A stretch of DNA of 58,325 bases from Lentisphaeraceae bacterium (GTDB lineage: Bacteria > Verrucomicrobiota > Lentisphaeria > Lentisphaerales > Lentisphaeraceae). The notes under the pieces were generated by a model, which saw only the letters and a program-made list of their open reading frames with translations, had not been told where the DNA came from and ran no database searches. Below, in pieces: positions 37,234-45,574 of the stretch (position 1 is its first letter; each line of letters begins with the position of its first letter). Location: positions 1-58,325 of the forward strand of contig JAJPOQ010000136.1 in the NCBI GenBank assembly GCA_021232515.1. Direction: 5' to 3'. Position numbers and translations under genes: made by a program.

Positions 37234-37695
37234 TTGAGTAAGAAAGAAAATAAGGCCATCCTACCGGTTGCTGACACAAAAGGCTTTACTGTTGGTGAAG
37301 AGATATGTGACCTTGGGCTTTATCATCGAACTAAAGATTGTAACTTCGAAGTCCTAGATCCTAAAGAAGGTGCCATTCGCAGTCTTATGACTGGTGAAGA
37401 CACCATCGTTGAGTCAGGGTACTTTATTCGACTTTCAGAAATGAAAAACCTGCCAGATACATCTGATTTAACAGATGCCCAAAAAGGCGAGTTTTATCGC
37501 AACTTACTCGATGGACATACTTTCCAAGTCGTCGAGTCTGAAGATGATCATCTTGTTAGATTGCTAAATGTAGATACAGCTCAACTCAGTCTCAATGCTA
37601 GAACTGCCAATAACTACTTTTATAAGATAGACAAAGACAACACCGGCAGCCCACCAATTGACAATGACGGCCAATTTTTGCTGTTTGAACTATAA
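37234..37695 (+). CDS. Hypothetical protein, 153 aa
   Basis: Starts at TTG 37234 with GGAG 5 nt upstream. Acidic, soluble, without signal peptide or membrane span. Segments such as GFTVGEEICDLGLYHRTKDC and DHLVRLLNVDTAQLSLNART suggest a small beta-rich fold. I recognise no family. Followed 13 nt later by the 84-aa gene and probably co-transcribed with it. Confidence 0.6.
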   Translation: MSKKENKAILPVADTKGFTVGEEICDLGLYHRTKDCNFEVLDPKEGAIRSLMTGEDTIVESGYFIRLSEMKNLPDTSDLTDAQKGEFYRNLLDGHTFQVVESEDDHLVRLLNVDTAQLSLNARTANNYFYKIDKDNTGSPPIDNDGQFLLFEL

Positions 37696-37708
37696 AAAGG
37701 AATACTCT

Positions 37709-37963
37709 ATGAGTGAACTAAATAAAGAAGAAATCCTCGCTCGCCTTGGACTTAGCGAAGAACAAGGAAGAGCCCTACTAGATGCAGCTACCAAAAACCC
37801 AATGGAAGCTCTCGCACTTCTTCAAACATATAATCCAGACCCAGCAACGCTCCAAGACCTCATGTCTCAATTCATGACTAACCCACAGATCTTTGTTGAT
37901 CTAGCCATTTCTCTAGGCGTCAGTCAAGAGCAAATAGATAAGCTGAAAGGCATGGTCGGTTAA
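37709..37963 (+). CDS. Hypothetical helical protein, 84 aa
   Basis: ATG 37709 is used because AAAAGGAA lies just upstream; a frame-open extension back to 37658 overlaps the previous gene without an SD. Sequence is helical with repeated short helix-turn units: LARLGLSEEQGRALLDAATK, EALALLQTYNPDPATLQDLM and QIFVDLAISLGVSQEQIDKL, somewhat like STI1/UBA-type helical units. No known family; soluble and acidic. Confidence 0.6.
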   Translation: MSELNKEEILARLGLSEEQGRALLDAATKNPMEALALLQTYNPDPATLQDLMSQFMTNPQIFVDLAISLGVSQEQIDKLKGMVG

Positions 37964-37972
37964 TTTTAAAGT

Positions 37973-37993
37973 ATGCCGATGCTTCATCGGCAT
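37973..37993. other. Perfect 9-bp hairpin downstream of the 84-aa gene
   Basis: ATGCCGATG, loop CTT, CATCGGCAT. No T-run follows on either strand, so it is not a canonical intrinsic terminator, though it may stabilise an mRNA end. The rest of the 384-nt gap 37964-38347 is AT-rich and holds the palindromes listed next; I see no small gene in it. Confidence 0.5.
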
Positions 37994-38171
37994 TAACACA
38001 ACTCATAATCAATAATTGCTCTTTACTCAATTTTTAAATACAGTTACACCACAGTATACTTCAACCATACCTAAAAAGCCGCTCTTTCATTCTCTCCTAC
38101 TTTTACCTACATTCCACTGCTAGTCATCAATATTACGCATACGAATATTAACACTACTATCACCTGCCAAC

Positions 38172-38215
38172 CTACATAAATGTAAATAAACCATTATTTA
38201 TAAACATTTTTGTAT
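38172..38215. promoter_or_regulatory. Distal pair of TAC-N6-GTA palindromes upstream of the porin
   Basis: Site 1 is CTACATAAATGTAA (38172-38185), with TAC-N6-GTA. Site 2 is AAACATTTTTGTAT (38202-38215), a weaker copy. The two begin exactly 30 bp apart, matching the proximal pair. Likely recognition sites of one dimeric regulator; identity unknown. Confidence 0.4.
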
Positions 38216-38270
38216 AAATAAAAGAAAATACCTTGAAAAGATGTTTTAAAGAGGATAAATGTATGCATCT

Positions 38271-38314
38271 TTACACTAACGTAAGCAAGGTGTTATTTTT
38301 TTACACTTTTGTAA
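38271..38314. promoter_or_regulatory. Proximal pair of TTAC-N6-GTAA palindromes upstream of the porin
   Basis: TTACACTAACGTAA (38271-38284) and TTACACTTTTGTAA (38301-38314), both perfect TTAC-N6-GTAA and starting 30 bp apart. The second ends 33 nt before the porin ATG. The same paired element precedes narK and, with one copy altered, nrtA. Confidence 0.6.
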
Positions 38315-38347
38315 CATTAACAGAAATGAAAATGTAGAAGGCAACAA

Positions 38348-39631
38348 ATGAAACTGAAGAAACTACTCACTGTAGCTCTTGTAGGACTACTAAGTCTACA
38401 GCTAACAGCTATTGAAAAAGTCGACAATTTAGGAGACTTCTTCACGAAAGGCACCTATGAACTAAATATGAGATTGGGCTACGAGTATTCAGACCTCGAA
38501 GACAATGGTGCTCAGCCGGGTAAAGGTTTAACTCTTAGTTCATACATAGGCTACAGAACTGCCGAGTATGAAGGAGTTAGCTTCTATGGCGAGTTTCACA
38601 ACATGTGGAAAATTTGGGATGAGTATAATGACCTCAGAGGTAAATTTGCTGGTGCCAATGATGTTATCGCGGATCCAGATGGCAGTAGACTACAACAGAT
38701 GTACATGGACCTAAATATGATTCCTGACACCAATATCCGAATTGGTCGTCAAGCTATAAAATTGGATGATGTTCACTTTATTGGCGATATTATCTGGAGA
38801 AATACTGCTCAAACTTTTGATGCTGTTAGCTTAACCAATAAATCTATAGAAGACACTACCATCTTCTTAGCCTACTCTGATAACGTTGCATCTATCCTCT
38901 TTAAAGAAAACGAGTACGATGGTATCTACATGGCCAACGTTAAATATACTGGTATAAAAGATCACACTCAAACAGGTTTTGCCTACTTAGTAAATGCAGA
39001 TGAAAACGAAAATGTAGCTGGACCGAGTATAGCCCACGATGTACAAACATATGGTACACGTCTAACTGGTGGATTCGATGCGCTAAAGTATGACTTTACA
39101 TATGCTTATCAATCTGATTGGCAAGACAGTGAAAGTATAGATGCGAGCTTAATCCAAGGTTCACTCGCTTATAAAATGGGCGATTTTACACCAGCGATTA
39201 GTTATGCTTACCATCAAGGTTCTGATGAAGCAGGCGGCAAAGGCTTTGCTAACCTCTTTAGTACAGCTCACAAATTCAATGGTTGGAGTGACCAGTTTTT
39301 AGGAACAAACTCTGGTGCTTTGTCTGATGGTTTACAAGATTTTAATGCCTCACTTACTTACAAAAAATGGGGTATGACATTTAAAGCAGTTTATCACTAC
39401 TTTGACACAACTGAAAGCCATACTTATGATGGGGCTTACGGTCAAGAAATAGACTTTGTAGTAGTTAAACCAATAAATGAAAATCTTACTGCACTTGCCA
39501 AACTTGCTTATTATGATGCTGACTCTGAAAAAGAAGCATTTGGTGGAGTTGGTTCTAAAGACGAGCTAGTATTCTGGCTAAGATTGGACTACAAACTTCA
39601 AGGTAAAATTACTGATCCATTCAACATGTAA
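38348..39631 (+). CDS. Outer-membrane beta-barrel porin
   Basis: 427 residues with a signal peptide (KKLLTVALVGLLSLQLTA). The mature part alternates aromatic and polar residues in short amphipathic strands (GTYELNMRLGYEYSDLED, TPAISYAYHQGSDEAG, MTFKAVYHYFDTTESHTYDG) and ends in VFWLRLDYKLQGKITDPFNM. Layout resembles alginate-export/OprD-like porins, though I cannot fix the family. It precedes the nitrate/nitrite genes, shares the TTAC-N6-GTAA elements with nrtA and narK, and has its own strong terminator, so it may admit nitrate or nitrite across the outer membrane (inference). Confidence 0.8.
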   Translation: MKLKKLLTVALVGLLSLQLTAIEKVDNLGDFFTKGTYELNMRLGYEYSDLEDNGAQPGKGLTLSSYIGYRTAEYEGVSFYGEFHNMWKIWDEYNDLRGKFAGANDVIADPDGSRLQQMYMDLNMIPDTNIRIGRQAIKLDDVHFIGDIIWRNTAQTFDAVSLTNKSIEDTTIFLAYSDNVASILFKENEYDGIYMANVKYTGIKDHTQTGFAYLVNADENENVAGPSIAHDVQTYGTRLTGGFDALKYDFTYAYQSDWQDSESIDASLIQGSLAYKMGDFTPAISYAYHQGSDEAGGKGFANLFSTAHKFNGWSDQFLGTNSGALSDGLQDFNASLTYKKWGMTFKAVYHYFDTTESHTYDGAYGQEIDFVVVKPINENLTALAKLAYYDADSEKEAFGGVGSKDELVFWLRLDYKLQGKITDPFNM

Positions 39632-39659
39632 TAAAGTTTCCCTACCGAGATGAGCGCGA

Positions 39660-39683
39660 GGGGGCTTTCGGGCCCCCTTTTTT
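39660..39683 (+). terminator. Strong terminator between porin and flavoprotein genes
   Basis: GGGGGC (39660-39665), 6-nt loop, GCCCCC (39672-39677), then six T. The flavoprotein start is only 14 nt further on, so readthrough would set the level of the downstream genes unless a promoter lies inside the porin gene. Confidence 0.9.
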
Positions 39684-39697
39684 AATACCCAAAAAGA

Positions 39698-41698
39698 ATG
39701 ATTATGAGCACAATCCTACCAGAAAACCTGCAAGAAAAGACTGACTTAGCCAGTAACAAAGAGAGAATTCTTCTCATTGGAAACGGTATGGTTGGTTGTC
39801 AATTCTGCATAGACTTTCTTGCTAAAGGCCTCAACCATAAATTTGAGCTTACTGTATTTGGCAAAGAGGCAAAACCCGCTTATGATCGAGTCAAACTCAC
39901 TGATTATGCTCGTGAACAAAAACTAAGTAAAATTACCCTAAAAGATCTTACTTGGTACAAAAAGAATAACATAAAGATACATGTCGATGAAGCTGTTATA
40001 AGCATCGACAGGGAAACCAAAACTCTCACTACTAGCAAAGACAACACCTATACTTATGACCGCTTAGTTTTTGCTACCGGTTCTAAGCCATTTGTCCCAC
40101 CTATTCCAGGTAAAGAAAATGATGGTGTTTTCGTTTATCGCACATGTAAAGATGTCGACCAAATAATCGACTACTCAAAAAAGTCTAGAGTCGCTATTGT
40201 TATAGGTGGTGGACTACTTGGTCTTGAAGCCGCCAATTTTATTAAAGACCTTGGCCTCGATACACACATCATAGAACAGGCCGACTACCTCATGCCTCGA
40301 CAACTCGACCATGAGGGTTCAAATCTTTTTAAAGACATAATCGAACGCAAGGGCTACGAGCTCCACTTGGGAACTCTTGTTAAAGAAATACATAAACTTC
40401 CCAACGGTTCATTGAGTGTTGAACTCAGTAATGGCGACAACATATCTACTGACATAGTTATATTCTCTGCTGGAGTTCGCTCGAACTCAGACCTTGCAAA
40501 AGATGCAGGACTTAACTGCTCTCCAAGTCAGGGCATAATTGTCAATGACGAGCTCAGCACATCTGAGCCCAACATCTACGCTATCGGTGAATGTGTAAAT
40601 CACCGAGGCAACCTGTATGGACTTGTGCTTCCAGGTTATAAGATGGCAAAAGTACTCGTTGAACGCTTACTCGGTTTAGATTCACACTTTTATGGCGCAG
40701 ATATGTCAACGAGACTAAAAATGCTCGGTGTCGACGTTATCAGCTTAGGTGATGCTCTACAACCATATAAGTCTATAGAATACAAATCTGGAAATATCTA
40801 TCGAAAAATAACTCACAAAGATGGTGAGATCGTTGGTGCTATCGGTGTTGGAGAGTGGTTGCAAGCTGGCCAAATACAGACCGCCATAAGCAACCGCATG
40901 CCTCTTAACGAGAAAGAAAAAAGGCGATTCCTTAAGACTGGTACACTCTGGGCTGAAAGAGAAGACGTTAAAAAATGGCCAGACGACGCCATCATTTGTA
41001 ACTGTATGAGAGTCAGTAAAGGCGATCTCATCTGTTGTATGAACGAGCAAGGAGCGAAAACAGTTGAAGCTCTTGCTGAAAAAACAGGTGCATCTACCGT
41101 TTGTGGTTCTTGTGTTCCCCTTTTAGAAAACTTATGTGGTGAAGAAGTTACAGAGCGACGTAAACCAGAAAAGATGCTCATATTGGTGTCTATGCTCACT
41201 CTTGCCGCTGTACTCACAATCATATTTATGCCGACAATAATTGGTGGCGATTCATACAATGGCGACGACTTTCAACGGACCAAGTTTATAACCGACTTTC
41301 AAACTCGTCAGATCACCGGCTTTACTATCCTTGGATTCACCGTTCTTGCCGCACTCCTCAGTGCTAGGAAAAGGATTCTCAAGTTTAGAATCGGCTCATA
41401 CCCTATTTGGAGAATTCTACATGGCTTCTTTGGTCTATTTAGTATGATTACCCTCATGCTTCACACTGGCTTTTCTGCCGGAACCAATCTGAACTTCATG
41501 CTGTTTACGACATTTACTTTTATAAATTTTCTGGGATTCCTCACAGGTATGGCATCAGCATTTGAATTTTTCGGTCTTAACAAAGTCGAAGCTTTCTGTC
41601 GGAAGTGGCGTCCACAGATAACTTTTTTACACATACTGGCTTTCTGGCCTCTCCCTGTGTTGCTCACTTTTCACATCATTCAAGCATATTATTTTTAG
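39698..41698 (+). CDS. Membrane-anchored NirB/NasB-like flavoprotein with [2Fe-2S] and cytochrome b-like domain
   Basis: 666 residues. Residues ~18-400 are a pyridine-nucleotide-disulfide oxidoreductase like the NirB/NasB N-terminus: FAD loop ERILLIGNGMVGCQF, VFATGSKPFVPPIPG, NAD(P)H loop VAIVIGGGLLGLEAANFI, and PNIYAIGECVNHRG. Residues ~430-480 are a BFD-type [2Fe-2S] domain with four Cys (ICNCMRV ... TVCGSCVPLL). The sirohaem nitrite-reductase half of NirB is absent. Instead ~495-666 hold about five spans with histidines (ILHGFFGLFSMITLMLHTG; LLTFHIIQAYYF) that could ligate b-type haem. Predicted path: NAD(P)H to FAD to [2Fe-2S] to membrane. It is 6 nt from the multihaem gene. Start 39698, or ATG 39704. 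Confidence 0.85.
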   Translation: MIMSTILPENLQEKTDLASNKERILLIGNGMVGCQFCIDFLAKGLNHKFELTVFGKEAKPAYDRVKLTDYAREQKLSKITLKDLTWYKKNNIKIHVDEAVISIDRETKTLTTSKDNTYTYDRLVFATGSKPFVPPIPGKENDGVFVYRTCKDVDQIIDYSKKSRVAIVIGGGLLGLEAANFIKDLGLDTHIIEQADYLMPRQLDHEGSNLFKDIIERKGYELHLGTLVKEIHKLPNGSLSVELSNGDNISTDIVIFSAGVRSNSDLAKDAGLNCSPSQGIIVNDELSTSEPNIYAIGECVNHRGNLYGLVLPGYKMAKVLVERLLGLDSHFYGADMSTRLKMLGVDVISLGDALQPYKSIEYKSGNIYRKITHKDGEIVGAIGVGEWLQAGQIQTAISNRMPLNEKEKRRFLKTGTLWAEREDVKKWPDDAIICNCMRVSKGDLICCMNEQGAKTVEALAEKTGASTVCGSCVPLLENLCGEEVTERRKPEKMLILVSMLTLAAVLTIIFMPTIIGGDSYNGDDFQRTKFITDFQTRQITGFTILGFTVLAALLSARKRILKFRIGSYPIWRILHGFFGLFSMITLMLHTGFSAGTNLNFMLFTTFTFINFLGFLTGMASAFEFFGLNKVEAFCRKWRPQITFLHILAFWPLPVLLTFHIIQAYYF

Positions 41699-41704
41699 GA
41701 GAGG

Positions 41705-42979
41705 ATGATGACAAAATTTAAATGGTTCATAGTCTGGTTAATCATGACTGTCAGTGCGAGTGCATTTCTCGGTTATCAAATGTTTCAAGCTGAGGAAAAA
41801 CCGCTATTCATTCCAAATGAAACAACTCATGGCCACTATCAAATAGAAATGAAGTGTAGTGCTTGTCACACACCAAATATGGGAGTGAAGCAAGACGCCT
41901 GCATAACTTGTCATTCTCAAGATCTCAAAGACGGTCAAGACTCTCACCCTGAGAACAAGTTCAATGATCCAAGAAACTTTGACATGATTGCTAAGCTCGA
42001 CGCTCGCAAGTGCATAACTTGTCACACCGAGCATAGTCCTCATACAACTGGTGATATGGGCGTTACACTACCGATTGATTATTGTGCTGCTTGCCATGAA
42101 AGTATTGGCGAAGAAAGAGAATCACATAAAAACTTAAAGTTTGACAGCTGTGCAACTGCAGGGTGCCACAACTACCATGACAACAAAGCTCTCTATGAAG
42201 ACTTTTTAATCAAACACTACGATCAAAAAGATCATTTGGAAAATGCCAAAGAGATTCCACTAGAAACTAAGAAGCAAAAAGCTCTGACCAAACCAGATGC
42301 AGACTTTATCGTCGACCCTCAAACTCACCACGACTGGTCATCAACTGCTCATGCAAAAGGTGGAGTGAACTGTAAAGACTGTCACCAACCAGATGCACAA
42401 CTACCATGGTCAGATAAAGTGAGTGTATCAACCTGCCAAGATTGTCATGAAGATGAGTATAAAGGCTTCTCTGAAGGAAAACACGGCATGCGACTCGCTG
42501 CTGGTCTGACACCTATGACTCCTGGTCAAGCGCGTTTAGACATGAAAAGAGATGCTGCTCACAAGGAACTCAATTGTATCAGCTGTCACTCTGATCACAG
42601 GTTTGACACCAAAGTTGCTGCAGTCGACGCTTGCTTAAGATGCCACAGTGACGACCACTCTCTAAATTATAAACAGTCACCACACTTTAACTTTTGGCAA
42701 ATAGATCATCTCACAAAGCAAAACAACAAAGGCGTCTCTTGCGCTACTTGTCACATGCCACGTGTAAAGAAACATGGCAAAGTGGTCGTTGAGCACAATC
42801 AAAATGCAACTTTAAGACCAAACGAAAAGATGATCCGAACATCCTGCTTGAAGTGCCACAGTCTGCAATTTTCAATCAATGCTCTTGCTGATAAAGAACT
42901 AATCGAAAAAAACTTTAAAGGGCGCCCAACAGTACATGTTGAGTCTCTCGAGTGGGCTAAACAAAGAGAAAAGAAATAG
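41705..42979 (+). CDS. Periplasmic 11-haem cytochrome c with HAO/octahaem-like C-terminal half
   Basis: 424 residues with a single N-terminal anchor or signal span (FIVWLIMTVSASAFLGYQMF). I count eleven haem-attachment motifs: ten CxxCH (CSACH, CITCH twice, CAACH, CKDCH, CQDCH, CISCH, CLRCH, CATCH, CLKCH) and one CX4CH (CATAGCH). From ~200 on, HDWSSTAHAKGGVNCKDCHQ, CLRCHSDDHSLNYKQSPHF, CATCHMPR and MIRTSCLKCHSLQFSINAL follow the order seen in hydroxylamine oxidoreductase/octahaem proteins. No CxxCK active-site motif is present. Encoded 6 nt after the flavoprotein. Candidate nitrite or hydroxylamine reductase, or electron relay (inference). ATG 41705 or 41708. Confidence 0.88.
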   Translation: MMTKFKWFIVWLIMTVSASAFLGYQMFQAEEKPLFIPNETTHGHYQIEMKCSACHTPNMGVKQDACITCHSQDLKDGQDSHPENKFNDPRNFDMIAKLDARKCITCHTEHSPHTTGDMGVTLPIDYCAACHESIGEERESHKNLKFDSCATAGCHNYHDNKALYEDFLIKHYDQKDHLENAKEIPLETKKQKALTKPDADFIVDPQTHHDWSSTAHAKGGVNCKDCHQPDAQLPWSDKVSVSTCQDCHEDEYKGFSEGKHGMRLAAGLTPMTPGQARLDMKRDAAHKELNCISCHSDHRFDTKVAAVDACLRCHSDDHSLNYKQSPHFNFWQIDHLTKQNNKGVSCATCHMPRVKKHGKVVVEHNQNATLRPNEKMIRTSCLKCHSLQFSINALADKELIEKNFKGRPTVHVESLEWAKQREKK

Positions 42980-43001
42980 GAGGTTTTATTGAGGAAGTTA
43001 A

Positions 43002-43015
43002 TTACGAAACACTAA
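43002..43015. promoter_or_regulatory. Degenerate TTAC-N6-GTAA site before the Tll0287-like gene
   Basis: TTACGAAACACTAA matches seven of the eight fixed positions of the palindrome found upstream of porin, nrtA and narK. It is single, not paired, and lies 53 nt before the start codon. Suggestive only. Confidence 0.25.
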
Positions 43016-43068
43016 CACAAACAAACACTCTATGAATCATATAATCACATTTCATTAAGGAATCCAAA

Positions 43069-43665
43069 ATGAGAATCAAGACCTTTGTTGCAAGTCTATT
43101 AGTAGCAACCCCATTACTTTTTACTAGCTGCTCAAAACCTGCCGAAGCTTCTGCTCCAGCAGCTGCCGCAGATAGCGTAGCTCCCGAAAAAATGGCCGAT
43201 GCCCTATTCGCTGTTATGAAAGGAACAAGAACAGCTTACACGAAACACGTCATCGCTCGCTTAGGTAAAGAGAAAAAGCTTATCAAGCCACATGAAAAGT
43301 GGGAAGACAAAGAAAATGGTGTCATGCTGCCAGCACAGATGTTTCGCTATGCTCGCGATCTAGCAATGGAGCAAAATCCAGGATTCACCTACTCTTTACA
43401 ATCTGAATGGCCTATAAATAGCCAAAACGCACCTAAAACTCCAAAAGAGAAAGAAGGCCTGCAGTTCATTGGCAAAAACCCTGGGAAGAACTTCTATGGC
43501 AAAGAAACTCTAGGCGATAAGACCTTTTTCACCGCAGTTTATCCAGATGTCGCAGTTTCTGCCGCTTGTATTGATTGTCACAACGACCACAAAGATAGTC
43601 CAAGAGATGACTTCAAAATGGGCGAAGTTATGGGTGGTGTCGTTATACGTATTCCTATGAAGTAA
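43069..43665 (+). CDS. Tll0287-like (DUF3365) haem c lipoprotein
   Basis: 198 residues. Signal ends in LLFTSCSKPA, a lipobox, then an Ala-rich linker. The domain carries MFRYARDLAMEQNPGFTYSL, QSEWPINSQNAPKTPKEKEG, the haem motif CIDCHNDHKDSPRDDFKMGE and VMGGVVIRIPM, all typical of Tll0287-like/DUF3365 proteins, which fold like PAS/sensor domains and hold one c-type haem. AAGGAA precedes ATG 43069. It lies 89 nt after the 11-haem gene and before a terminator, so it may accept or donate electrons to that chain, or sense redox or a gas ligand. Confidence 0.85.
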   Translation: MRIKTFVASLLVATPLLFTSCSKPAEASAPAAAADSVAPEKMADALFAVMKGTRTAYTKHVIARLGKEKKLIKPHEKWEDKENGVMLPAQMFRYARDLAMEQNPGFTYSLQSEWPINSQNAPKTPKEKEGLQFIGKNPGKNFYGKETLGDKTFFTAVYPDVAVSAACIDCHNDHKDSPRDDFKMGEVMGGVVIRIPMK

Positions 43666-43689
43666 AATTACAGTATTAATAAAACCTTG

Positions 43690-43722
43690 CGCTTTCTTCT
43701 CTTCAAGAAGAAGGCGTTTTTT
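43690..43722 (+). terminator. Rho-independent terminator after the Tll0287-like gene
   Basis: An 11-bp stem (CGCTTTCTTCT / AGAAGAAGGCG with one G-U wobble, 5-nt loop) at 43690-43716, then six T. It ends the flavoprotein-cytochrome transcript and separates it from nrtA. The rest of the 312-nt gap to 43978 is AT-rich and carries the nrtA regulatory sites. Confidence 0.88.
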
Positions 43723-43914
43723 GTGCTGAGAACTTCTTCTAACACCATCCGATTCACCTCCTTATTTTAATTATCTCTATATATCCATAATATTAACTTA
43801 AATATTTTCCATAAATGTAAATAATGTAATTATATATACAAAATATGTAAATATTTAAATTAAATGTATATTTAGAATTGCCTTTAACTTTTTTTTTATT
43901 ATAGTCTCCAACAC

Positions 43915-43958
43915 TTACAATAAATGTATTTATTTAAAATATGATTACGAAAAAGTAA
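43915..43958. promoter_or_regulatory. Paired palindromes upstream of nrtA
   Basis: TTACGAAAAAGTAA (43945-43958) is a perfect TTAC-N6-GTAA, ending 19 nt before the nrtA ATG. Exactly 30 bp upstream, at 43915, TTACAATAAATGTAT is the same motif with a 7-nt gap. This repeats the spacing seen before the porin. Confidence 0.55.
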
Positions 43959-43977
43959 TTAAAAAAGGAAAACAGAA

Positions 43978-45345
43978 ATGAAAAACGCTATATTCAGCAA
44001 GTTTCTTCTACTGATCATGTTTCTCATGTCAGTAAACCTCACAGCTCAAAGTGTAGATGAAAACACCATCCCAATCGATGTAGAAAAAACAAATCTACAC
44101 TTTGGCTTCATCAAACTAACAGACTGTGCGAGTCTTGTTATCGCTAAAGAGAAAGGTTTCTTCGAAGCCGAAGGTCTAAATGTTAAGTTAACGGCTCAGA
44201 AAAACTGGGTTATACTTTTAGACAATGTTATCAAAGGCCAACTAGACGGAGCCCACATGCTCGCTGGTCAACCAATTGGTGCAACTGTTGGTGTAAGTCA
44301 AAAGGCCAACATCATCACAGCTTTCTCAATGGACCTAAACGGCAATGGTATAACCATGGCAACAGACGTTTGGGAAAAAATGAAAGTACACGTCCCGAAA
44401 GATGCTGCTGGTAAGCCAATCCACCCTATCTCTGCAAAAGCTCTTAAGCCTGTTCTTGAAGAATGGGACGGTCCATTCAACATGGGTATGGTATTCCCAG
44501 TATCTACACATAACTATGAACTGCGTTACTGGTTAGCTGCTGCTGGTATTCACCCAGGATTCTATACAGCATCTGACTCAAAAGGTCACACTGCTGCAGA
44601 AGTTGTTATCTCTCCAAATGCGCCACCACTTATGCCTTCTTACCTGAACAGTCGTGCGATCCTTGGTTACTGTGTAGGTGAACCATGGAACCAAAAAGCA
44701 GTATTTGCCGATAAAGATGGTAAGCAACTTGGTGTTCCAGTCATAACTAACTACGAAATATGGAAAAATAACCCTGAGAAAGTATTTGGCGTAACTGAAG
44801 AATGGGCGAAGAAATACCCTAAAACTCACACTGCTGTACTGAAAGCGATGATCCGTGCCGGTAAATGGTTAGATGCATCTATGGAAAATAGAGAAGAAGC
44901 TGTTCAGATCCTTTCAAGATCTCACTATGTAGGTGCAGAAGCAAAAGTTCTTCGCAACTCTATGACTGGTACTTTCGTATATGAAAGAGGTGATCGTCGT
45001 GAAATGCCTGACTTTAACGTATTTTTCCGCTACAACGCAACTTACCCTTACTACTCAGATGCTGTTTGGTTCTTAACTCAAATGCGTCGTTGGGGTCAGC
45101 TTCAAAAAGATCAGCCAGACGACTGGTACGACAAGACTGCTAAAAAGATCTATAGACCAGACCTTTACATGCAAGCAGCTGAGTTACTGATCGAAGAAGG
45201 AAACATCACTGAAACTGAAGTTCCTGCAAAAGGTGAAACTGGCTACAAACCAGCAACAAAAGCAGACGTCTTCATCGATGGAAAAGTCTACGATGGTACT
45301 AAACCAAACGACTATATCCAAAGCTTCAAAATCAAATCTAACTAA
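43978..45345 (+). CDS. nrtA: Nitrate/nitrite-type ABC transporter substrate-binding protein
   Basis: 455 residues with signal peptide ([17 protein letters not shown]). Belongs to the NrtA/CmpA group: [76 protein letters not shown] and [14 protein letters not shown]. NrtA binds nitrate/nitrite, CmpA bicarbonate; the neighbouring NarK and redox genes favour nitrate, but I cannot verify the ligand residues. No lipobox is seen, so it should be soluble. AAAAAAGGAAAA precedes the ATG. It is split from nrtB by a repeat-filled 229-nt gap, which could allow far more NrtA than membrane subunits. Confidence 0.9.
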   Translation: MKNAIFSKFLLLIMFLMSVNLTAQSVDENTIPIDVEKTNLHFGFIKLTDCASLVIAKEKGFFEAEGLNVKLTAQKNWVILLDNVIKGQLDGAHMLAGQPIGATVGVSQKANIITAFSMDLNGNGITMATDVWEKMKVHVPKDAAGKPIHPISAKALKPVLEEWDGPFNMGMVFPVSTHNYELRYWLAAAGIHPGFYTASDSKGHTAAEVVISPNAPPLMPSYLNSRAILGYCVGEPWNQKAVFADKDGKQLGVPVITNYEIWKNNPEKVFGVTEEWAKKYPKTHTAVLKAMIRAGKWLDASMENREEAVQILSRSHYVGAEAKVLRNSMTGTFVYERGDRREMPDFNVFFRYNATYPYYSDAVWFLTQMRRWGQLQKDQPDDWYDKTAKKIYRPDLYMQAAELLIEEGNITETEVPAKGETGYKPATKADVFIDGKVYDGTKPNDYIQSFKIKSN

Positions 45346-45348
45346 AAC

Positions 45349-45425
45349 GTCAGTGGTCAGTGGTCAGTGGTCAGTGGTCAGTGGTCAGTGGTCAGTGGTC
45401 AGTGGTCAGTGGTCAGTGGTCAGTG
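45349..45425. repeat. Eleven perfect tandem copies of the 7-mer GTCAGTG
   Basis: 77 nt of exact repeats start 3 nt after the nrtA stop codon. CACTGA (45437-45442) and CTGATCACT (45447-45455) downstream are complementary to the unit (with one G-U pair), so the nrtA mRNA end could fold into a hairpin. The copy number may vary, as is usual for short tandem repeats. An open frame reading VVSGQWS through it is an artefact. Confidence 0.95.
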
Positions 45426-45445
45426 GAAAATCTCAATCACTGAAT

Positions 45446-45510
45446 ACTGATCACTAAATCCTAATTACTAAAAACTGATCACTAAACCCTAATTACTAAA
45501 ACCTAATTAC
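45446..45510. repeat. Tandem 28-bp repeat (two copies plus a partial third)
   Basis: Units at 45446-45473 and 45474-45501 each begin ACTGATCACTAAA and contain CCTAATTACTAAAA, differing at one position. A 9-nt piece of a third copy (CCTAATTAC) follows at 45502-45510. It directly adjoins the 7-mer array and shares the ACTGATCACT that can pair with it. Confidence 0.85.
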
Positions 45511-45574
45511 AAATAATTCCCCAGATGCAGCAATCTGGGTTCTATCTCCAACTACAAAAGGCTAGTGTTAAAAA

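Noticed and set aside
37973..37993. Intrinsic terminator after the 84-aa gene
   Set aside because: The hairpin is perfect but no T-run follows on either strand.
39698..41698. Annotating the flavoprotein as full NirB nitrite reductase
   Set aside because: The ferredoxin-like and sirohaem/4Fe-4S catalytic domains are absent; only the FAD and [2Fe-2S] parts match.
45233..45457. Open frame reading repeated VVSGQWS on the plus strand
   Set aside because: It is the GTCAGTG array translated; it begins inside nrtA in another frame and has no SD of its own.
45349..45510. CRISPR array
   Set aside because: The repeats are directly contiguous 7-mers and 28-mers without unique spacers; no cas gene is nearby.
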